From: Micromonospora narathiwatensis
GTDB taxonomy: Bacteria > Actinomycetota > Actinomycetes > Mycobacteriales > Micromonosporaceae
DNA: 64,000 nucleotides
Assembly: GCF_900089605.1 (NCBI RefSeq)
Contig: NZ_LT594324.1
Location: 6,324,001 to 6,388,000 of the forward strand
Direction: 5' to 3'
Shown here: one piece after another, positions 44,939 to 52,820 of the stretch
How the letters are laid out: the number at the start of each line of letters is the position of its first letter
Position numbering within the stretch: the stretch's first letter is position 1
The notes under the pieces: generated by a model
What the model was told of the DNA's origin: nothing
Seen by the model: only the letters and a program-made list of their open reading frames with translations
Databases searched by the model: none
Position numbers and translations under genes: made by a program

Positions 44939-45814
44939 ATGCGGATGAAGTACGTCCTGTCCGAGGTACTGGTCGGGCTGTGGCGCAACGTCACGATGAC
45001 GATCGCGATGATCATCACGATGACGGTGTCGCTGTTCCTGCTGGGCTTCAGCGGCCTTCTCTACCAGAAGGTCGGCGACATGAAGGAGCTCTACTACGAG
45101 AACGTCGAGGTCTCGATCTTCCTGAAGACCGACGTCAACGAGCAGCAGCGCAACGACCTCCAGGCCAAGCTGGAGACGGACCAGCTGATCAAGGGCGTCA
45201 CGTACGTCGACAAGCAGCAGGCGTACGAGCGCTTCCAGAAGATGTACGCCGACGCTCCCGATCTGGTGAACGCGGTCAAGCCCGACCAACTGCCCGAGTC
45301 GTTCCGGCTCAAGCTGGTCAACCCGGAGCAGTACAAGAACATCTACGACCAGTACAAGACCACCGAGGGGGTCGACGAGATCGTCGACCAGAGCAAGCTG
45401 CTCGACAAGGTCTTCGGCGTGCTGAGCGGGATCCAGAACTTCACGCTGTTCATCTCGGTCGTGATGGCCGCCGCCGCGTTGCTGCTGGTCGCGAACACCA
45501 TCCAGGTCGCCGCGTACAGCAAGCGGCGCGAGGTCGCCGTCATGAAGCTGGTCGGCGCCTCCAACTGGTTCATCCAGGCGCCGTTCGTGCTGGAAGCCGT
45601 GGTCGCCGGCCTGATCGGCGCGATCCTCGCCCTGGGCGGGCTGATCGCCGGAAAGATCGTCATCGGAGGCGGGTCGCTCTCGGCTCTGGAGGGCTTGATC
45701 ACGCCGATCTCCTGGTCCGAGATCCTCCTGAGCTTCCCGCTGATGGCCGGCATCGGCGGCCTGGTCACCGCGATCACCGCCTGGGTTACGCTCCGCTTCT
45801 ACCTGCGGGTCTAG
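44939..45814 (+). CDS. ftsX: Cell division protein FtsX
   Basis: 291 residues from ATG with GGAGGAA upstream, 71 bases after ftsE. Four TM helices: N-terminal (MTIAMIITMTVSLFLLGFSGLL), an extracellular domain at ~50-165 (VSIFLKTDVNEQQRNDLQAKL..., SFRLKLVNPEQYKNIYDQYKTTEGVDEIVDQ), then FTLFISVVMAAAALLLVANTIQVAAYSKRREVAVMKLVGASNWFIQAPFVLEAVVAGLIGAILA and a last helix near the C-terminus. The large loop is where FtsX contacts cell-wall hydrolases such as RipC. A strong terminator follows. Confidence 0.96.
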   Translation: MRMKYVLSEVLVGLWRNVTMTIAMIITMTVSLFLLGFSGLLYQKVGDMKELYYENVEVSIFLKTDVNEQQRNDLQAKLETDQLIKGVTYVDKQQAYERFQKMYADAPDLVNAVKPDQLPESFRLKLVNPEQYKNIYDQYKTTEGVDEIVDQSKLLDKVFGVLSGIQNFTLFISVVMAAAALLLVANTIQVAAYSKRREVAVMKLVGASNWFIQAPFVLEAVVAGLIGAILALGGLIAGKIVIGGGSLSALEGLITPISWSEILLSFPLMAGIGGLVTAITAWVTLRFYLRV

Positions 45815-45834
45815 TCACCGCGACGGCTCTCCCG

Positions 45835-45875
45835 AGGGCCCTCCCACGCCGGAATAAACGGCGCGGGAGGGCCCT
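45835..45875 (+). terminator. Intrinsic terminator after ftsX
   Basis: 17-base stem with one mismatch: AGGGCCCTCCCACGCCG (45835-45851) and CGGCGCGGGAGGGCCCT (45859-45875), loop GAATAAA, followed by TTGTTGTT. Confidence 0.92.
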
Positions 45876-45945
45876 TGTTGTTCGGGTAGCATGATCCCGC
45901 TCCGTGACCGGTGGTCGCGGACCGATCGGAAGGGAGGTGGCGCCG

Positions 45946-46425
45946 ATGCCACGGGAAAAGGGCCGCAAGGTGGTCGCCTCCAACAAGAAGGCGCGCCACG
46001 ACTACGCCATCCTCGACACGTACGAGGCGGGCATGGCGCTGACCGGCACCGAGGTCAAGTCGCTGCGGGCCGGGCGGGCGTCGCTGGTCGACGCGTTCGC
46101 CCAGGAACGCGACGGCGAGCTCTACCTGCACGGCATGCACATCCCGGAGTACACGCAGGGCACCTGGACCAACCATGAGCCCCGGCGGACCCGGAAGCTG
46201 CTGCTCAAGCGGCTGGAGATCGACCGGTTGGTCGGCAAGACCCGGGAGAGCGGTCTCACTCTGGTGCCGTTGCAGGTCTACTTCCACGACGGCTGGGCGA
46301 AGGTGGAGATCGGCCTGGCCCGGGGTAAGAAGGCGTACGACAAGCGCCAGGACCTCGCCAAGCGGGACGCCGAGCGGGAGATCACCCGCGCGGTGGGCCG
46401 GCGCGGCAAGGGGATGGATGAGTGA
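45946..46425 (+). CDS. smpB: SsrA-binding protein SmpB
   Basis: 159 residues from the ATG at 45946 with GGGAGGTGG upstream. Binds tmRNA and delivers it to stalled ribosomes in trans-translation. Family motifs: [72 protein letters not shown] and the basic C-terminal tail [26 protein letters not shown] that enters the mRNA channel. Located 103 bases before ssrA. Confidence 0.97.
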   Translation: MPREKGRKVVASNKKARHDYAILDTYEAGMALTGTEVKSLRAGRASLVDAFAQERDGELYLHGMHIPEYTQGTWTNHEPRRTRKLLLKRLEIDRLVGKTRESGLTLVPLQVYFHDGWAKVEIGLARGKKAYDKRQDLAKRDAEREITRAVGRRGKGMDE

Positions 46426-46528
46426 AACGACCGGTTTGTCCGGGTGCCGGGCTTCGGTCGACCTCGGAATGAATCCGGTTGCGCCAGGCGTTAGGCTTGG
46501 TGGTGCTGCCGACAGGGGCAGCCGTCGA

Positions 46529-46903
46529 GGGGGTGACTGGTTTCGACTTCGTACGTTGCGGCAGGGGAAGCGAGCCGAGGAAGCCGACGTCGTCTCGAGA
46601 ATCGTTCGTCGGAAAACAATAAGCGCCAAGAGCAATCGCGCTGACTTCGCTCTCGCCGCCTGAGGCGAGTAGCAAGTCTGTCGGCCTGGGATCGCCTTCG
46701 ACCCAGCTAGCCGGCATCAGCTAGGAGGCTGGCCAATCGGACCCGGTCGCGGGGTCCGTGCGGCGAGATCAATCAGCGACTGGGCCCGTCACACCGACTC
46801 GCTCGCGTGATCGGAGGGGTCGAGTAGAGGCACAGCGAGCTGCGCTCGGAGAAGCCCTGACAAGGCGGCGAAGGACCCGGGTTCGATTCCCGGCACCTCC
46901 ACC
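46529..46903 (+). ncRNA. ssrA: tmRNA (ssrA), tag AKSNRADFALAA
   Basis: One-piece tmRNA. The 5' GGGGGTG (46529-46535) pairs with CACCTCC near the 3' end; the T arm GGGTTCGATTCCCGG lies at 46879-46893, the discriminator A at 46901 and CC at 46902-46903; the final A of CCA is not encoded. The tag reading frame at about 46620-46663 gives A-K-S-N-R-A-D-F-A-L-A-A and stops at TGA; the ALAA end is the degradation signal. A TAGGCT -10-like hexamer lies at 46492-46497. Confidence 0.95.
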
Positions 46904-46908
46904 GTTGA

Positions 46909-46943
46909 GGCCCTGAGAGTGTCCGACACTCTCAGGGCCTTTT
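46909..46943 (+). terminator. Intrinsic terminator of ssrA
   Basis: 13-base perfect stem GGCCCTGAGAGTG / CACTCTCAGGGCC (46909-46921, 46927-46939), loop TCCGA, then TTTT. Confidence 0.95.
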
Positions 46944-47082
46944 CATGCCCGACTTCCAGCCCGACTTTCGTGCCCGTGGCCGAGGTCCCCGGCCGGTCGC
47001 GGGGAGCCGTCGGGGACCGGCCCGGGGCGTGGGCACCCTGCGGGTCTGGGCTGCCGCCCGGGACGGATCTAGGCTGCGCCCT

Positions 47083-47742
47083 GTGACGAACGAGAGGATT
47101 CCACTCTCCGTGGGGGCCGGACCCGGCCAGCGGGCCTTCGCGGCGGTGGTGGGCGTCGTGTTCACCGGTTTCGGGGCGATCTTCGTGCTGCTGCCGATGC
47201 TGGCCGGCAGCCTGCTGACCCGGCTGACCGGCTACGGCGATCCCTTCCCGTCGTACGACGACGCGCGGGACCTGCCGCCCGGCATGCTCCCGCCGGACCT
47301 GCACGACGACGCCACCGTGCCGGCCGCGTTCCGGCTCGTCGGGCTGTGCGGCCTGCCGGTCGTCCTGCTCGGGCTCTATCTGTTGCTGCGGGTGCTGCGT
47401 ACCGCCGCCTGGCTGGACGACACCCGGGCCTCCGTACGCGGCGCGTTCGGCACCCGCACCGTGGACCTGGCCACCGCCGAGGTCCACGGCGGGACCGTCG
47501 CCTACCAGGCCGGCCGGGACGCGGTGGCGCCGGTGCCGACGGTGGTCGCCCGCGACCGGGACACCGGCCGCCGGGTCACCATTCCGTTGCGGGGCATGGG
47601 GCTGGCCACCCTGCCGCCGTACGAGCTGCGGGCGCTCGCCGACGCGATGACCGCGGGCCGCCCGAACAGCGGCCGGGACGCCGACGCGCATCTCCTCGCC
47701 GGCCAACTGCGCGCCATGGCGGAGCAGCCGCTGGGCCGGTAG
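47083..47742 (+). CDS. Membrane protein of unknown function with two TM helices
   Basis: 219 residues from the GTG at 47083. TAGGCT at 47070-47075 is seven bases upstream, so it is probably leaderless. TM1 at ~15-40 (AFAAVVGVVFTGFGAIFVLLPML), an exposed acidic loop (DPFPSYDDARDLPPGMLPPDLHDD), TM2 at ~85-110 (LVGLCGLPVVLLGLYLLLRVL), then a cytoplasmic beta-rich region (SVRGAFGTRTVDLATAEVHGG, RRVTIPLRGMGLATLPPYELRALADAM) with the look of a PH-like domain. No named family recognised. Confidence 0.75.
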   Translation: MTNERIPLSVGAGPGQRAFAAVVGVVFTGFGAIFVLLPMLAGSLLTRLTGYGDPFPSYDDARDLPPGMLPPDLHDDATVPAAFRLVGLCGLPVVLLGLYLLLRVLRTAAWLDDTRASVRGAFGTRTVDLATAEVHGGTVAYQAGRDAVAPVPTVVARDRDTGRRVTIPLRGMGLATLPPYELRALADAMTAGRPNSGRDADAHLLAGQLRAMAEQPLGR

Positions 47743-47870
47743 GGGCCGCTGGGATCCCTGGGGCCGATGGGACGGATGGGGCGAATGAGGCGTCCGCGGG
47801 GCCTGGACAGCCCCGTCCGTACGGGTCCACCATCGCGGTACGCGGTAGCGCAGCAGCGCGGGAGGTGCCC

Positions 47871-48341
47871 ATGGTCACCGGTCCGATCCAGCAGCCGTCC
47901 ACCGTCGCCGCGACGGCCCGCCCGCCCGCCGCGCGTCAGGCCCGGCCCAGTTTCCTCGGCGAGGTGCACGCCCTCGCCCGGGCGCTCGCCGCGCCGGCCG
48001 GCGAGCCGCGCTGGCGGGAGCGGCTGATCCTCCACCTCGGCCCGGTCGGGCAGGGCTTCGCCGAACACGTCCGGGTCACCGAGGGCCCCACCGGCCTCTA
48101 CGCCGCGCTGCTCCACGAGGCGCCCCGGCTGGATCGCGGGGTGCGGCTGCTGACCGGCGAGCACACCGCCATCGTCGCGGCGATCGCCGCCCTGCAACGG
48201 GTGGTCGCGTTGCCCGCCGTGCCGGCCGAGGAGTTGCGGGACCGGGTGGGGCGGCTGCTGGAGGCGCTCGACCGGCACCGGCAGCGTGGCGCCGACCTGC
48301 TCTGGGAGGCGTACCAGGCCGACCTGGGCGGGGAGGACTGA
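47871..48341 (+). CDS. Helical protein, possibly hemerythrin-like
   Basis: 156 residues from ATG with GGAGG five bases upstream. All-helical prediction with spaced His and Glu residues: QGFAEHVRVTEG, LLHEAPRLDRGV, LTGEHTAIVAAI, LDRHRQRGADLLWEAYQADLGGED. The arrangement recalls HHE (hemerythrin-type) four-helix bundles that bind iron or oxygen, but the ligand spacing is not canonical, so this is a guess. It stands alone between two membrane-associated genes. Confidence 0.65.
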   Translation: MVTGPIQQPSTVAATARPPAARQARPSFLGEVHALARALAAPAGEPRWRERLILHLGPVGQGFAEHVRVTEGPTGLYAALLHEAPRLDRGVRLLTGEHTAIVAAIAALQRVVALPAVPAEELRDRVGRLLEALDRHRQRGADLLWEAYQADLGGED

Positions 48342-48381
48342 CGCCGGGAACCAGCGCGGCCGGTACGGCGTCAGAACCGAC

Positions 48382-49404
48382 ATGCGTCGCTCGATCGCCC
48401 TGCTCTGCCTGCCCCTCCTGGCCGCCGCCGGCTGTGCCCGGGCGGGATCGGATCCGACCCGGGTGGGTCCGTCGGTCGCGCCGCCGCCCTCCGGAGTGGA
48501 CCACCGTTGGGAGGCGTTCTACCAGCGGGCCGGGGAGGTCGCCGACGCGTGGCGGCCCAGCGAGGCGTGGCGCGGCGGCTACGTGCCGATGCAGGACGCC
48601 ACCGTGCTGATCGGCGATCCGGGCTTCACCGACGAGACCAAGGTGGCCTTCGGCTCCGGCTGGTACCGGGCGCGGATCGAGCTGCCGAGGGCCACCCCGG
48701 CCGACGGGACCATCCGGTTCCCCGACGGCACGCTGCGGGTGCCGCTGGTCAGCGCCGCCGAGGCGTACGCCCAGATTCACCAGGGGAACCCGCAGCCCTG
48801 CGACGAGCGGCTGGTCGAGCCGCCCGCCGCACCGCCCCGGAAGCCGGGCGGCGGGCCGACGATCGAGCCGGGCCCGGACGGCTGGGTCGGAGACCGGGTG
48901 AACACCCCCTGCGCTCCGCTGACCGTCACCGGGATGAAGCTCGGCCGCGCGTCCGTACGGACCAGCCGGGGCGTCGCCTCGGTGCCGGCCTGGCTCTTCA
49001 CCGTGGCGGAGCTGCGGGCACCGGTGGCCCGGCTCGCGGTCGCGTCGCGGGCGGTGGGCGCCGTACCGGAGGGCGTGGCGCCGACACGGCAGGTGCCGGA
49101 CGAGGTGGTCACCGTGGCGGGCCTCGACGCCGTGGACGGCGCCCGGCTCGACTACCGGGTCGGGCTGGGCGCGTGCGACACCGGTCTGACCCCGCTGGTG
49201 CTGGAACGCGACGACGTGGTGGTGCTCGGGGGCGGGGTGATCCGCTCCACCGGCCCGTGCACGATGCAACTGGTGCTGAAGCCGACGAGTGTCACGCTGC
49301 GGGCCCCGCTCGGCGACCGGGTGGTGCTGGACGTGGGCGGCGGCGGCCCGGTCCGGCTGGAACCGCGCCAGGGGCCTACAGGATGCCCGGCACCTCCGTG
49401 CTGA
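48382..49404 (+). CDS. Putative lipoprotein of unknown function
   Basis: 340 residues from the ATG at 48382. Lipoprotein signal with lipobox AAAGC (Cys17). The mature part has a WEAFYQRAGEVADAWRPSEAWRGGYVPMQDATVLIG segment and several paired cysteines (NPQPCDERL, NTPCAPLTV, GACDTGLTP, TGPCTMQLV), probably disulphide-bonded outside the cell. A GGPTIEPGPDGWVGD linker lies mid-protein. No enzyme motif. The 3' end overlaps the convergent decarboxylase gene by about 29 bases. Confidence 0.75.
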   Translation: MRRSIALLCLPLLAAAGCARAGSDPTRVGPSVAPPPSGVDHRWEAFYQRAGEVADAWRPSEAWRGGYVPMQDATVLIGDPGFTDETKVAFGSGWYRARIELPRATPADGTIRFPDGTLRVPLVSAAEAYAQIHQGNPQPCDERLVEPPAAPPRKPGGGPTIEPGPDGWVGDRVNTPCAPLTVTGMKLGRASVRTSRGVASVPAWLFTVAELRAPVARLAVASRAVGAVPEGVAPTRQVPDEVVTVAGLDAVDGARLDYRVGLGACDTGLTPLVLERDDVVVLGGGVIRSTGPCTMQLVLKPTSVTLRAPLGDRVVLDVGGGGPVRLEPRQGPTGCPAPPC

Positions 49405-50971
49405 TCGGCACCGGCAGCACGGTCGGCCGGTCCGCGGCCAGCGCGGTGTCGAGCGCGGCACCGAGGCCGTCCAGCGACTCCACCACCTCCGCCGCGCAGC
49501 CGTAGCCGCGCGCGATCGCGGCCACGTCCAGGCCGGGCAGGTCCAGCGCGGGCACCCCGGGCGTGTGCTTCAGCTCGGCGAACGCCTTGAGGATCGCGTA
49601 CTGCTGGTTGACCGGCACCACGACGGCGAGCGGCAGGCGCAACTGCGCGGCGGTCCACAGCGCCTGCACCGAGTAGTGCAGTGAGCCGTCGCCGATCACC
49701 GCCACCACCGGCCGGCCGCGCCCGGTGTCCCGCTCGGCGAGGGCGATCCCGACCGCCGCCGGCAGGCCGAAGCCGAGACCGCCGCTGGCCATGGTGAAGT
49801 ACGAGTGTGGCCGGCTCATCCGCAGCCGGCGGCGCAGCGCGGCCAGGTTGGACGGTGACTCCTGCACCAGCACCCCGTCGGCCGGCCAGTGCCCGGCGAG
49901 CGCGGCGAAGAGCGCGTCGGCGCTCGGTGGGGTGGTCGTCGCGGGGGGCTCCGGCGCCGGCCGGGCGGGCGGCGCCGGCCGGTCCGCCGGCGGCAGCAGC
50001 TCCAGCAGGTCGGCCAGCGCCAGCCCCGGATCGCCGAGCAGGCTCTCCCCGACCGGGGCGCGGGCCGCCTCCTCCGGGTCGTCGGTGACGTGCAGGAGCC
50101 GCGCCTCGGGCGGCAGGTAGTCGCCCGGCACGTGTGGGTAGTAGCGGAACACTGGGGCGCCGACCACCAGCACCGTGTCGTGCCCGCGCAGCGCCTCGGC
50201 CAGCGGACCGATCGCGTACGGCAGGACGCCCCGGAACTGCGGATGGTCCTCGGGGAAGACGGACCGTTCCGGTGCCGGCGCGGACCAGACCGGGGCGGCC
50301 AGCCGCTCGGCCAGCGCCACGGCGGCCGGCCAGGCGTCGGCCCGGTCCACCGCCGCGCCGAGCACCAGCGCCGGGGCGCGGCTGGCGGCCAGGATGGCGG
50401 CGAAGTCGCGCAGCCGGTCCGGGTCGGGAGCGAAGCGGGTGGCCACGGTGCGTACCTGCGGGGGCGGGTCGGCTGGCTGGTCCCAGTCGTCCATCGGCAG
50501 GGAGAGGAAGACCGGCCCGGCCGGTGGCTGCACCGCGGTGGCGTACGCCCGCATGACGGCGGCCGGGATGTCCTGGGCGCGGGCCGGCTCGTAGGCCCAC
50601 TTGACGTACGGCTGGGTCAGCTCGGCCGCCCGGCGGCTGGCCAGCCGGGGCTCCAGTAGCAGCATGTGCCGGGTCTGCTGGCCGGCGCTGACGATCAGCG
50701 GAGTCTTGTTGTGCCAGGCGGTGACCAGGTTTCCCATGCCGTTGCCGGTGCCCGGGGCGGTGTGCAGGTTGACGTGCGCGGGGCGGCCGGTGGCCTGGGC
50801 GTACCCGTCGGCCATGCTCATCGCCGACGCCTCCTGCAGCGCGTGCACGTAGCGGAAGTCGGCCGGGAAGTCCCGCAGGAAGGGCTCCTCGGTGGAGCCG
50901 GGGTTGCCGAAGACGGTGGTCAGGCCCAGGTCGCGGAGCAGGTCGTACGTCGTGTCGCGAACCGTCGCCAT
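49376..50971 (-). CDS. mdlC: Benzoylformate decarboxylase-like ThDP enzyme
   Basis: 531 residues from the ATG at 50971. ThDP-dependent decarboxylase. Residue numbers coincide with the Pseudomonas putida enzyme: S26 (FGNPGSTEEPF), E47 (HALQEASAM) and H70 (VNLHTAPG). The ThDP/Mg motif GDGSLHYSVQALWTAAQLRLPLAVVVPVNQQYAILKAF is intact. The second active-site His of the P. putida enzyme (H281, in FRYH) appears here as Tyr278 in VFRYYPHVPG, with a His two residues on. It could thus prefer another 2-keto acid or work as a carboligase. No other mandelate-pathway genes are near. An MTA/purine phosphorylase gene follows upstream on the same strand (140 bases away). Confidence 0.85.
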   Translation of the reverse strand: MATVRDTTYDLLRDLGLTTVFGNPGSTEEPFLRDFPADFRYVHALQEASAMSMADGYAQATGRPAHVNLHTAPGTGNGMGNLVTAWHNKTPLIVSAGQQTRHMLLLEPRLASRRAAELTQPYVKWAYEPARAQDIPAAVMRAYATAVQPPAGPVFLSLPMDDWDQPADPPPQVRTVATRFAPDPDRLRDFAAILAASRAPALVLGAAVDRADAWPAAVALAERLAAPVWSAPAPERSVFPEDHPQFRGVLPYAIGPLAEALRGHDTVLVVGAPVFRYYPHVPGDYLPPEARLLHVTDDPEEAARAPVGESLLGDPGLALADLLELLPPADRPAPPARPAPEPPATTTPPSADALFAALAGHWPADGVLVQESPSNLAALRRRLRMSRPHSYFTMASGGLGFGLPAAVGIALAERDTGRGRPVVAVIGDGSLHYSVQALWTAAQLRLPLAVVVPVNQQYAILKAFAELKHTPGVPALDLPGLDVAAIARGYGCAAEVVESLDGLGAALDTALAADRPTVLPVPISTEVPGIL

Positions 50972-51110
50972 CGCCGAGCTGCCTCCGTCGTCGCCCAGGC
51001 CGGAGACGGTGATCAGCTCTCCGGCAAGCCGAATGTATCGGGCATCGGCTGACTTTTCGGGGGCTTGCCGGGTTCGTGGTAGTAGGTGGTACCACGGAAG
51101 TGGATGGCGG

Positions 51111-51914
51111 TCAGGGCAGTGGGAAGGGCAACCTGATCCCGTCGAGCGCGTGCCGGCACGGGCAGGTCCGTTCGGCCGGCAGCGCGGCCACCGCGTCCAG
51201 CAGCACCCCACGCAGCCGGTCGGTGTTCTCCGCGAAGACCCGGAAGACCTCCTCCTGGGTGACCGACTCGCCCGCCTCGACGCCCGCGTCCAAGTCGGTG
51301 ACCAGCGCGATCGAGGTGTAGCAGAGGGCCAGCTCGCGGGCGAGCACCGCCTCCGGGTGGCCGGTCATGTTGACCACCGTGCCGCCGATCGAGGTGAACC
51401 AGCGCGACTCGGCCCGGGTGGAGAAGCGGGGTCCCTCCACCACCACCACCGTTCCGCCGTCCACCGCCGGCACGCCACGCCCGGCCGCCGTGTCGAGCAC
51501 CGTCCGCCGCCCCGTCGGGCAGTACGGATCGGCGAACGGGACGTGCACCGCGCCCCGGTCGTAGTAGGTCTGGGCGCGCCCGCTGGTGCGGTCGATGAGC
51601 TGGTCCGGCAGCACGAACGTGCCCGGTCCCAGCTCGGGCCGCAGCCCGCCCACCGCGCACGGGGCGAGCACCTGGCGTACGCCGAGGGAGCGCAGCGCCC
51701 ACAGGTTCGCCCGGTACGGGATCAGGTGCGGCGGGTAGCGGTGGTCGCGTCCGTGCCGGGGCAGGAACGCCACCCGCCGGCCGCCCACCTCGGCGATCGT
51801 CACCGCGTCCGACGGCGACCCGTACGGCGTTTCCAGCACGTGCTCGGTGGCGCCGTCGAGCAGGGCGTACAGACCCGACCCGCCGATCACGGCCAGTTCC
51901 GCCGTGGGACCCAT
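51111..51914 (-). CDS. mtnP: S-methyl-5'-thioadenosine / purine nucleoside phosphorylase
   Basis: 267 residues from ATG with GGGAGGAC upstream. PNP/UDP family 2: phosphate-binding GGSGLY and PRHGRDHRYPPHLIPYRANLWAL, CAVGGLRPELGPGTFVLPDQLIDRT, VVEGPRFSTRAESRWF, and the purine/ribose segment GGTVVNMTGHPEAVLARELALCYTSIALVTDLDAG. It splits methylthioadenosine (or a purine nucleoside) with phosphate to adenine and a ribose-1-phosphate. The PHLIPYRAN motif favours an MTAP. In metabolic terms it is linked to the methionine salvage side of ahcY, but not genetically. Confidence 0.9.
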   Translation of the reverse strand: MGPTAELAVIGGSGLYALLDGATEHVLETPYGSPSDAVTIAEVGGRRVAFLPRHGRDHRYPPHLIPYRANLWALRSLGVRQVLAPCAVGGLRPELGPGTFVLPDQLIDRTSGRAQTYYDRGAVHVPFADPYCPTGRRTVLDTAAGRGVPAVDGGTVVVVEGPRFSTRAESRWFTSIGGTVVNMTGHPEAVLARELALCYTSIALVTDLDAGVEAGESVTQEEVFRVFAENTDRLRGVLLDAVAALPAERTCPCRHALDGIRLPFPLP

Positions 51915-52060
51915 CCCCGGTCCTCCCTCGTTCCGGTAGCGATCACCTGCCGCTCAGACCTTAGCCAGCGGGCCGACCGCAGGCTATGGTGCGTGGCATG
52001 GCGTTGACAGCGCGGCTGTTCCACGGCGTCGGATCCGCCGCACCGGCGTACGGCTGACGG

Positions 52061-52660
52061 GTGTCGGACATGCAGGGTGAGGGACAGGCGATCGGTGGCC
52101 GAGCCATGGAGTCGATGACCGGGCGGCTGCTGGTGGCGACTCCGGCGCTGAAGGACCCGAACTTCGACCGTACCGTCGTGCTGCTGGTCGCCCACGAGCC
52201 CGGCGGCGCGCTCGGCGTGGTGCTGAACCGGGCCACCGAGGTGCCGGTCGCGGACGTCCTCGGCGACTGGAGCGACCTGGCCCGGGACCCCGCGGTGCTC
52301 TTCGAGGGCGGCCCCGTGCAACCCGACGCGGCCATCTGCCTGGCCCGGATGCGCCACCCGGTCAAGCCGGTGAAGGGCTTCCACCGGGTCTCCGGCGCGG
52401 TGGGCACGGTCGACCTCTCCGTCGACCCGGAGCGGCTGCGCGACGCCATCGGCGGGATCCGGGTCTTCGCCGGCTACTCGGGCTGGGGCGCCGGGCAGTT
52501 GGAGCAGGAGATCGAGGAGGCGTCCTGGTTCGTCCTCGACGCCCTCCCGGGGGACGCCTTCGTCGACCGGCCGGACGACCTCTGGCCGATGGTGCTGCGG
52601 CGACAGGGCGGCATGATGGCGGCGGTCGCCCACTTCCCACCGGACGTGGCGCTGAACTGA
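52061..52660 (+). CDS. YqgE/AlgH-family protein (UPF0301)
   Basis: 199 residues from GTG at 52061; ATGs at 52070 and 52106 are in frame, and the last (MESMTGRLLVATPAL) would match the usual start of the family. Conserved core: LLVATPALKDPNFDRTVVLLVAHEPGGALGVVLNRATE, VLFEGGPVQPDAAICLAR, VRVFAGYSGWGAGQLEQEIEEASWFVLDALPGDAF, and the C-terminal LRRQGGMMAAVAHFPPDVALN. Widely conserved protein of unsettled function. Immediately upstream of the tRNA-Ala gene. Confidence 0.93.
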   Translation: MSDMQGEGQAIGGRAMESMTGRLLVATPALKDPNFDRTVVLLVAHEPGGALGVVLNRATEVPVADVLGDWSDLARDPAVLFEGGPVQPDAAICLARMRHPVKPVKGFHRVSGAVGTVDLSVDPERLRDAIGGIRVFAGYSGWGAGQLEQEIEEASWFVLDALPGDAFVDRPDDLWPMVLRRQGGMMAAVAHFPPDVALN

Positions 52661-52681
52661 TCCGGGGGCACCCCCGCGATA

Positions 52682-52709
52682 TGACCATGCCGGCCGGCGT
52701 GTGTATAGT
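52682..52709 (+). promoter_or_regulatory. tRNA-Ala promoter
   Basis: TGACCA (52682-52687), 16-base spacer, TATAGT (52704-52709); the tRNA begins 36 bases downstream. Confidence 0.6.
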
Positions 52710-52744
52710 TCTCTGCGTGCCCGGGCGACCGGGGACGACAGCAA

Positions 52745-52817
52745 GGGGCCGTGGCGCAGCTGGTAGCGCACCACACTGGCAGTGTGGGGGTCAGGGGTTC
52801 GAGTCCCCTCGGCTCCA
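52745..52817 (+). tRNA. tRNA-Ala (anticodon GGC)
   Basis: 73 nt. Acceptor GGGGCCG pairs with CGGCTCC (one G-U), D arm GCGC-AGCTGGTA-GCGC, anticodon arm CCACA-CTGGCAG-TGTGG with anticodon GGC, T arm AGGGG-TTCGAGT-CCCCT, discriminator A at 52817 followed by CC. The CCA end is not fully encoded. Confidence 0.97.
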
Positions 52818-52820
52818 CCC

